Shown piece by piece: positions 25,580-33,300 of a DNA stretch of 35,330 nucleotides (positions are counted from its first letter, which is position 1; the number at the start of each line of letters is the position of its first letter). The stretch comes from an uncultured Bacteroidia bacterium (GTDB lineage: Bacteria; Bacteroidota; Bacteroidia; J057; CALDDN01). The stretch is taken from positions 1-35,330 of the forward strand of contig CALDDN010000030.1 in NCBI GenBank assembly GCA_937936615.1, in the 5' to 3' direction. The position numbers and the translations under genes are program-made. The notes under the pieces were generated by a model that saw only the letters and a list, made by a program, of their open reading frames with translations, ran no database searches and was not told where the DNA came from.

Positions 25580-25614
25580 AAAAATAGCCCAAAGCAGCGG
25601 AACGACTGGGGCTA
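25580..25614 (-). terminator. Terminator-like hairpin containing the MarR stop codon
   Basis: On the minus strand TAGCCC pairs with GGGCTA (6 bp, extended by an inner CAG/CTG after a bulge), followed by five T. The first three bases of the stem are the MarR TAG. It would separate MarR from the large gliding-type gene beginning 54 bases beyond. Confidence 0.5.
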
Positions 25615-26097
25615 GTCGCTTTCGGGGTGCAGACCCAGCGCACAGCGGAAGCGGTCGAGCAGCTGGTTGAGCAGCTCGAGCTCGGCAGGATCGAGGGGCC
25701 GGCTAGGCTGGTGCATGCTGAAGAACCGGGGGTCGCGATCAATGGTTTCGAGCAGCTGCAGGCCTGCTTCGGTGATCGTGATCTGGAGCCTGCGGCGGTT
25801 GTCGGGGTCTTCGCGGCGATGGACCCACTGCTTGGGTTCGATCATGCGGTCGATCATCCGCGACAGGTCGGGGTTGGGGTCGAGCAGGCGGCGTTTGATG
25901 TCTTTAAGGCTCATGGGTTGGCCTTTGGCTCCGCGCAGGATGCGCAGGATGTTGTACTGGGGCAGGCTGATGCCGTGGGGCCGCAGCGTGCGTTCGGTCA
26001 GCAGGTTGAGGCGGTTGCCGGTGTAGACGACGTTGATCCAGGCTTTCTGGTAGAGGTTCTGGAAGTGGTTCTGGAGGATGGCTTCTTCGATGGTCAT
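25612..26097 (-). CDS. MarR family transcriptional regulator
   Basis: 161 residues from the ATG at 26097. Winged-helix dimer protein: LNLLTERTLRPHGISLPQYN, ILRILRGAKGQPMSLKDIKR with the recognition helix RLLDPNPDLSRMIDRMIEP, and the wing KQWVHRREDPDNRRRLQITI, which is the MarR DPDNRR signature. The N- and C-terminal helices for dimerisation are present. A longer frame up to 26208 is open but adds poorly coding residues without an SD-like signal. A pair of inverted repeats 37-63 bases upstream may be its own operator. The ligand is unknown. The gliding-type gene downstream is a possible target but lies beyond a terminator-like hairpin. Confidence 0.89.
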   Translation of the reverse strand: MTIEEAILQNHFQNLYQKAWINVVYTGNRLNLLTERTLRPHGISLPQYNILRILRGAKGQPMSLKDIKRRLLDPNPDLSRMIDRMIEPKQWVHRREDPDNRRRLQITITEAGLQLLETIDRDPRFFSMHQPSRPLDPAELELLNQLLDRFRCALGLHPESD

Positions 26098-26133
26098 GCC
26101 GCAGGCCTGCGTCGGCGTGTAAACGGAAGTGAT

Positions 26134-26158
26134 ATGGCGTAAAAACGCAAATGGCGTT
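26134..26158. promoter_or_regulatory. Possible MarR operator
   Basis: Overlapping inverted repeats GCGT-AAAA-ACGC (26137-26148) and AACGC-AAATG-GCGTT (26144-26158) share one half-site; ATGGCGT is also repeated directly 17 bases apart (26134, 26151). They lie 37-61 bases upstream of the MarR ATG, the usual place for autorepression. Identity of the binding protein is inferred from position only. Confidence 0.38.
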
Positions 26159-26589
26159 AGAAAAATCCGTCCGCGATTACAGGAAACGTTTTTTCCGGTG
26201 ATAGGCATTGGAGACTTTCCGTGCGCCCAGTCAGTCGAACCTTGCTGCCGCGGTTGATCCAGCTAGCCTGCCCCCCATGTCTTCGCGGCTTCAATTTTGA
26301 GTATCCGAGCTGTCAATTTATTCCATTATATGACATATAGTTGTATTATTATACTACATAGGCCCGACTACATGGCTTGCTTGCAGATTTGTGCAGGCCT
26401 GGAGCTATTAAGTTCAAACACGTAATTTTATTTGGCGCGGTAACCGAATTGGGCACCTAGTGTAAGTAGATTTATCTTGCTTAGAGCTTATTTTATTTCT
26501 GATGCTTCTGTTTCAAAATGCTGATACAGAATAAGTTCGAAGTATCCACTTTTTACCGTTAATTGCGTGTAAAGCCTTCATGAATTTCC
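26159..26589. other. Non-coding region, mostly AT-rich
   Basis: No gene recognised on either strand. The first ~130 bases are GC-rich and may be leader of the MarR transcript or remnants; from about 26290 the sequence is AT-rich with no tRNA-like cloverleaf, no T-run terminator and no repeated units. A weak imperfect inverted repeat around TAGTTGTATTATTATACTACATA lies near 26338. I see nothing else there. Confidence 0.4.
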
Positions 26590-26621
26590 TTTGTTTTAGG
26601 AGTCTGGCGGTATTATATTTG
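26590..26621 (+). promoter_or_regulatory. Bacteroidota-type promoter
   Basis: TTTG at 26590-26593 and TATATTTG at 26614-26621 with a 20-base spacer match the -33 TTTG / -7 TAnnTTTG consensus of Bacteroidota housekeeping promoters. Transcription would start near 26628, giving a leader of about 108 bases before the small secreted-protein gene at 26736. It is the best consensus match I found in the window. Confidence 0.62.
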
Positions 26622-26635
26622 CGAGAATGCAAATA

Positions 26636-26676
26636 GCGTACTTTGGCAGTCTTCGCTCAGGATGCGCCAAGTACGC
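26636..26676 (+). promoter_or_regulatory. Stem-loop in the 5' leader
   Basis: GCGTACTTTGGC (26636-26647) pairs with GCCAAGTACGC (26666-26676): 11 bp with one bulged T and an 18-base loop. It starts about eight bases after the expected transcription start and lies 60 bases before the ATG. No T-run follows, so it is not an obvious attenuator; it could protect the mRNA 5' end, bind a protein, or be a DNA operator. Confidence 0.5.
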
Positions 26677-26735
26677 GGCCCTGCGCGTGAGTTGCTAAAC
26701 TGTTTAACCCGATTTATTTGATTGAAATAAAGCCT

Positions 26736-27221
26736 ATGATGCGGAATTTATTATTGACGCTTGCTTGGATGGCGGCAGCTGTTGCGGTACAGGCCCAGCA
26801 GAGCCATCAGTATTTAATGCTTCGGATTCTGCCTGCTGGAGCGGACAATGCGCACGGAGGAGCTTTTCACGACGTGCGGATGCGTCTGGCACAGACTCCC
26901 GGAATCATCAGCAGTTCCTACCTGATGGCCGATGCCGCGTTTTTGGTTGTTACGCAGCCGGGGGTGGATTTGGGGCCTTTGGTCAAAGAGATCAAAGGGG
27001 TGCAGCGTATTTATACGCTTACTGCGCAAGATTACCAGGCCAAGCGGCGTGAGTTTTTCATGCAGAAGCTTATGGCTAACCGCGACCGCAAGTGGCAGCC
27101 TACGCCCGATTTTCCGGTTTACCGTAACACGGGCAATTCCAGTCTGGATGAAAAAATCTACACCGAGGCAGTGATTGACTGGATCGAAACGCATCCCAAG
27201 GAATTTGAAAAGCTGTTTTAA
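26736..27221 (+). CDS. Small exported protein, possible ferredoxin-like (HMA-like) fold
   Basis: 161 residues from the first of two adjacent ATGs at 26736 (a TTG 18 bases upstream is also in frame but gives a worse signal peptide). Signal peptide MMRNLLLTLAWMAAAVAVQA, cleaved before QQSHQ. The middle (about 30-95) reads like beta-alpha-beta: HQYLMLRIL, FHDVRMRLAQTPGIISSSYL, AAFLVVTQPG, LGPLVKEIKGVQRIYTL. That is the rhythm of heavy-metal-associated domains but without CxxC. The C-terminal part is charged and ends VIDWIETHPKEFEKLF. No named family. It lies behind the promoter at 26590 and 96 bases upstream of the giant secreted protein. Confidence 0.77.
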   Translation: MMRNLLLTLAWMAAAVAVQAQQSHQYLMLRILPAGADNAHGGAFHDVRMRLAQTPGIISSSYLMADAAFLVVTQPGVDLGPLVKEIKGVQRIYTLTAQDYQAKRREFFMQKLMANRDRKWQPTPDFPVYRNTGNSSLDEKIYTEAVIDWIETHPKEFEKLF

Positions 27222-27317
27222 TTACTTGATAATCATCCATTGTGTATTATGCATCATATTTACATATACCCTACTTTGCATGCGGCCGCTGGCCGGATTA
27301 CTAATCGTCCTAGGTAC

Positions 27318-30300
27318 ATGAGGTTCAGCACTACAGCACTTTCTTGCCTTGTTCTAGCCCTTCTTGGTGGATGGTTCGGTGCCGGAGCGGCGCAGGCCCA
27401 GGTTCACCGCATGGTGGCCAATAACCACGTTACGGTAACGGCTACGCCAGGCAGCCAGCTCGTCGATGACGGCGGCAGCCAGACCTACGCGGGCAATCAA
27501 GTCAGTACTCTGACCCTGCTGCCGGCGTGGTCGGGCGGTGTGGTCGAGCTGGACTTCAAGGAAATCGACCTCGACTGCGACGGCGATTTTCTGTACATAT
27601 ACGATGGCGAGACGACTCATCCGGGCCGTCTGCTTTCGATTCTGGGCTGTAAAGACCTGAAAACGGTCAAGCCCTTTTTCAACACCGAAAGCGGTGCGCT
27701 GACCGTGCAGTTCATCACCGATGGGCTGATGGAAGGCAAGGGCTTTCGGGCGCAGGTCAATACGATCTGCGGCGGTGGGTATGCGGTAACCAAGGAATAC
27801 AATGTCGGTTACGGCCAGACTTCGACCCTGTGGCTGGGGGGTACGTTTACGGACGTGGTGCAATGGCAGCACTCGAAGGATGGGCGTACGTGGTTCGACA
27901 TCCCAGGAGCGACGACTCCCCGCTGGACGACCCCCGAACAGACCGAAAGTTTCTACTACCGTGCAGTTTCAATCTGTCCGCTGGGATACAAAGGCATATC
28001 GAACGCCACCCAAGTATGGGTGGCTGCGCCGCCGCAAGGGGGTAAGGGCGATGTCTCCGAGACCCATACGCCCTGCCAGGTGCCGCCGTTTTCGGTGACG
28101 GCCCAAGCCAACCCCTCGGTCATTTGCGACGGGCAGTCGACCCAGCTTTCCGCTGCGGCATCGGGCATCAGCTGGTTCGACAACTTCGATGCTACGAACG
28201 GTGTGAACTGCTCCCTCTGGAACTGCAATACGGTTAACGGCATCAACCAGACCAACGGGGCAATCAATACGAACTGCGACGTGCCGCCTGCGCCGGCCTC
28301 GGCGCAAAATACGCTGTGGTACGCCAACGTCAACACGGCCCGCTACGCCACAACGCAGGATATCAATACCATCAGTGGGGGAGCTATCGAGTTCTGGATT
28401 ACGCTGGGTCCGGGTGGTCCCAACTCTACCAACTGCGAGTCGCCGGATATCTGCGGACAGGAAGAGGTTTTTCTGGAATATCGTTATTGGATAGGTCCGG
28501 GCCCCAACGACTATTCGTCCTGGACGGTAATCCAAACCTTCGATCTGCAGCCCACCGGTTGCCGAAACTGGTCCAACAACCAGCGTAACGACCCTAACTT
28601 CCCGCAGAACTGCAGCGACCCGATTCTCTGCCCGACACCTTGGCGCGGCCACTGGGTTTTTATGTCGATCAACCTGCCCGCAGCAGCCCAGACAGCCCGC
28701 ACGCAGTTCCGCTGGCGTCAGAACGTAAACTCGGGAACGTGCTGCGACCACTGGGCCTTGGATGATGTGCGGATCGTAACGGGTAACTTCAACTACCGCT
28801 GGGAACCGGCGGCGACCCTCAATAATCCCAATATCCGTCAGCCAGTCGCCACGCCACGCAATCCGGGGCCAGCTCTTCAAACCACTACAACCTACACGGT
28901 TACGGCAACGGCCAATCCCGGCGGCTGTACCATGACAGCTACGGTGGTTGTAACGGTCAACCGCAGTGATCCCGGTGTTGTCAACTCGGCACAAACCATC
29001 TGTCAAGGTCTGCAGGCGCAAGCACTGACCCTCACGGGCCAGAATCCTTCGGCGACCATCAACCGCTGGGAATACCGCCTAGGTAACAACACCACCTGGA
29101 CAACCATCAGCCACACCCAGACGACCTATACCCCGCCCATATTCGAGACCAACCAAGCGGCGACTCAAACTCCGAATCAGATTTGCTACCGCGCCATCCA
29201 CACGGCTGCGCCTTGTACAGCCATTCCATCGGATGAAGTGTGTATCGTGGTTAAACCAACGCCGGCAACGCCGGTAATTGCAGCTCCTAATCCGGTAACC
29301 TATTGTAGAGGCTTCAACAACAACCCGCAGGTGTGTGTGGACAATCCCGATCCGAACAGCCAGTACGACTGGTACGACGCAGGCATCGGGGGAACACTGA
29401 TCCGCGTCAATAATCCTTGCTACATACCTTCAACTGCTAATACGGGAACCTTCCGTTTCTTCCCCGAGCGTATCTTGAATGGCTGTACGAGTGCGCGGGC
29501 TACGGCCACAGTCATCATTAACCAGAATCCGCCCCCCTTGGTAGGTAGCGGGACGTTCTGTGTGGGTCAGGCAAATGCCCAGGTATGCGTAACCAACCCG
29601 CAAACGGGCAGGCAATACGACTGGTACGACGCCGCGACGGGCGGTACGCTGCTGGCATCGAATACCACGTGCTTCAGTAACTTCCCCACCACGGCGGGTA
29701 CCTATCAGTTTTTTGTCGAAGAAATTGTAACGGGCTGTACGACCAGCCGTTCGACTTCAACAGTAACGCTGACCATTCCGCAAGGGCCGACGGCCAACCC
29801 GCAGAGCTTCTGTACGGGTCAGGTTACCCCTCAACCCCAGGTCTGTGTCAATAATCCCAACCCCAATTTCCAGTACAACTGGTACGCCAACAACACGACC
29901 CTGACCCCGCTGCCGGGTGGCAGCAACGTTACCTGTTATCAGCCCAGCGTAGCCAATCCGGGGTCGACGACCTATTATATACGTAGCGTCGACAACAACG
30001 GCTGCCTGAGTAATCCCACGGCTGTGGTTGTTACGGTTACCGACCCCTCAGCACCTACACCCTTCCAGCCCGCGCCCATTTGTCCGGGCGACAACGTAAC
30101 GTTGTCCATAATCAGTCCCACAACCGGAACCTTCAACTGGTATGCCAACCAGACCGGAGGTACTCCGTTGAACGCAGCCCCTCTGAACCAGACCCAGACC
30201 TTCGTTCGTACGCCTACATTTGATGGGCAGTGCTACTGGCTGGAACATACCCTCAACGGCTGCGTGAGTCCCCGAGCGAGCGTATGTATCAGCTTCAGCA

Positions 30301-33300
30301 ATACGACGCCGCCGGCACCGTCGATTACTTTCGACCGGACAACCTACTGCGTCAATCAGACCATCAACATGACGGCCGTTCCGGTCGGTAACCCTTCTCC
30401 TCCGCCTACCTATACCTGGACCGGTACGTTGCCCAGCGGTAACCCCGTCAATCCGGCTCCTCCCAACGGTCAGAACACTTTCCATATTCCGGTTCAGACG
30501 GGTACCTACACCTTCTGCGTTGTTCAGAGCGGAACTCAGTGTAACAGCGTGCAGGTATGTCGCACGGTACCCGTGGCACCCGATGCCGTCGGTGGCCAAG
30601 CCAGTGGCCCTCAGGAAGTATGTTCCGGCCAGTCGGTGGATATCGATGTAGTCAACGAACAGGGCAATATCGAAAACTGCTTTGTATCGATTGACGGGGG
30701 CATAACGTGGTTCCCAGTGGATGCAACCAACCCCACAACAGCCACCCCCTTTACCTATGGTCCTTTGGAATCGGTGGTCGCGACCAGGTATTGCTTCCGC
30801 TGTAACGTCGGGCCTTGCAATCCTGTCAACTCCCAGCAGTGGTGTGTCGATGTCTCGTCCGATCAGGTGATACCTGGCAACGCAACAGCCAATCCAGATA
30901 TCACCTGCGACCCAACACAAGTCATAACCGTAACACTCAACACTTTTCAAGGAACGGTCGATGTCTGGGAGCAAGGTACGTTCGATCCGGTGAACAACAC
31001 CTGCGATTTTACCAACGCTGTCAACGTTCCCAATTCGGCCTTCCAGTCTCAAATAACAATAAACGGTCTAAGCAACTCTTCATGCTTCCGTGCGGTTGTT
31101 TCACGGGGCAATTGCTCGAATGCACGTTCAACCGCGGCCCGTGTAACCGTCATTCCGCCAACCGTTCCGGGTGCCGTGGGTCCCGACCGCACGATCTGCT
31201 CGGGCAGTGCAACTGGCCTTATGGAACTGACTGGCCAAGTGGGCGACGTAATCCGGTGGGAGCAGTTCGTCCCCAATCCCTCTACCGCACCTTGCCCCAC
31301 CAATCCCTCCGACTTTGTGGGCTGGACCGATGTAGGTGCGCCACTTTTCGCTACCTCCATCAACCGCAGCAACCTCACGCAGACTACCTGCTACCGCGCT
31401 GTCGTCCAGTCATCTGCTATTGACAACCCGGGCCGCTGCAACCTGCTGGGTTCGGCACCCGTACGCGTAACGGTCAATCCGCCTTCGGTAGCCGGTACCT
31501 TGACGGCAGACGGTACTGTTTGCGAAGGTTCGCCCTCGCCTGTTCTCACCCTTGGGCCGAGTACGGGTCAGGTCATCCGCTGGGAATATGCCGACAACTG
31601 CGACTTTACGGGTCAGATTTTCAATGATCCGACTACAACATCTACCTATCAGTTTCCGGCAGTTACCAGTCGCACCGGTTTCCGTGCAGTCGTGCAGAGT
31701 CCGGGATGTCCGGCCGTTACCTCCAATGCCGTTTGTATCGATGTTGATTTGCCTTCGCGGGGTGGGACTCTTTCCAGCCCAGCAACCATCTGCCGCAATA
31801 CGGCACCGACACAGGCCCTGACGCTCGATAATACCCGCCGCGGCAACATAGTCCGCTGGGAGTCTTCAACCAACAACTTTGCCACTATTGCGACCATCAA
31901 CAATACATCGGCGACCTATACTCCGGGAGTACTCTCCGACCGTACCTGTTTCCGTGTGGTGGTACAGAACGGCACCTGTCCGCCTGCAAACTCCAATCCG
32001 ATCTGCATCGACGTGGACGACCTCTCGGTTGGGGGCACGGCCAGCGGCGGACGTCTTCTGTGTGCAGGCGATAACCCCAACTCCGATGTGGATGTAAACG
32101 GCGTAACTGGAGTTGTTATCGACTGGGAATCTTCCACCAATTTAACCAACTGGGTATCAGAAAATTCGGCTGGATTTACCTACCGAGTCAATCGCCCCCT
32201 GAACGTTGAAACCTGTTTCCGGGCGGTCGTCCAAAACGGCACCTGTCCACCGGTACGTTCAACCCAAACGTGCTTCCCGGTCGATCCCAATACGGTTCCG
32301 GGTACGCTCAATCGGGATCGTACTGTCTGCCAGTTTATAGCCCCCAATCCGCCGAACAACCGAATCACACTCGACAACCCCCGCACGGGAACTGTCCTGC
32401 GCTGGGAACAGACGACCGATGATCCTACGACCTTCCCGCGTAACTGGACAGTCATCAATCCCAACCCCAACACCTCATACACTATTCCAGGGTTGACGAA
32501 CACTACATGGTATCGTGCGATTGTCCAGAGTGGCATTTGCCCTCAAGCAATCAGCAATGAAGTCCAAATTTCGGTTGATCGCCAGCCCGATGCCGGTAAC
32601 ATCAGTGCCAGCCAGACGATTTGCCAGGGTCAGCAGATTGATGTCATCCAGCTTTCTGGTTACTTTGGTCAGGTCGTCCGCTGGGAACGCTCGCCTGGTG
32701 CGTTCTCGCCCGGCAACTTCGTAACGATTGCTCGGACACTCGATTTCTATCAGCCTGGTGCCTTGACTCAAGACAGCTGTTACCGGGCCGTCATCCGCAA
32801 CGGGGTATGTCCTGCAGTCAATACCAATCCCCACTGTGTCAAGGTAGAACCACCGGTTCAAGCCGGTAACCTGACAGGTGGACAAAGCGTATGCCCCGGA
32901 ACGACAGGTCGAACCATCACCCTCTCCGGTCATTCGGGTAACATCGTTGAGATAGAACAAAGTACCGATCCGGGAACCATTGCGGGTAATCCCGGAACTT
33001 GGGCGGGTACATCGGCTACGTTCCCACCCGAAGCGGCCAATCCAGCTGTATTCACCGTCCCACGAATTGATCAGCGGGTATGCTACCGCATGCGCCTGGA
33101 ATCCGGCTCATGTCCCAACGCCTTTTCGCCCATCACTTGTTTTGACGTACATCCGCCAATAGTTGTCGAAACACTGGGCAGCGATCAGGGGCTGTGTGTA
33201 GGGGTTGGTGTTCCTGCACCCCTTCAGCTCAACAATCCGGCAGTACCTAATCAGGTTGTTGCCTGGGAACGCAGCGACAACAACGGGCCATTTACTGTAA

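Noticed and set aside
26098-26208. 37-residue N-terminal extension of MarR
   Set aside because: Adds a stretch with no MarR similarity and covers the putative operator; the ATG at 26097 starts at the first helix of the family.
26338-26362. AT-rich imperfect palindrome resembling an attachment or integration site
   Set aside because: Too imperfect and not repeated elsewhere; no integrase or tRNA nearby.
27251-27317. Possible promoter TACTTTG before the giant gene
   Set aside because: Only one base between TA and TTTG and no TTTG box at the expected distance upstream.
27969-29021. 350-residue minus-strand frame
   Set aside because: Antisense to the reelin-like part of the giant protein; the plus frame has clear CUB and reelin motifs, the minus frame has none.
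30048-31052. 334-residue minus-strand frame
   Set aside because: Antisense to the Ig-like repeats of the giant protein; caused by its Asn/Thr/Pro codon bias.
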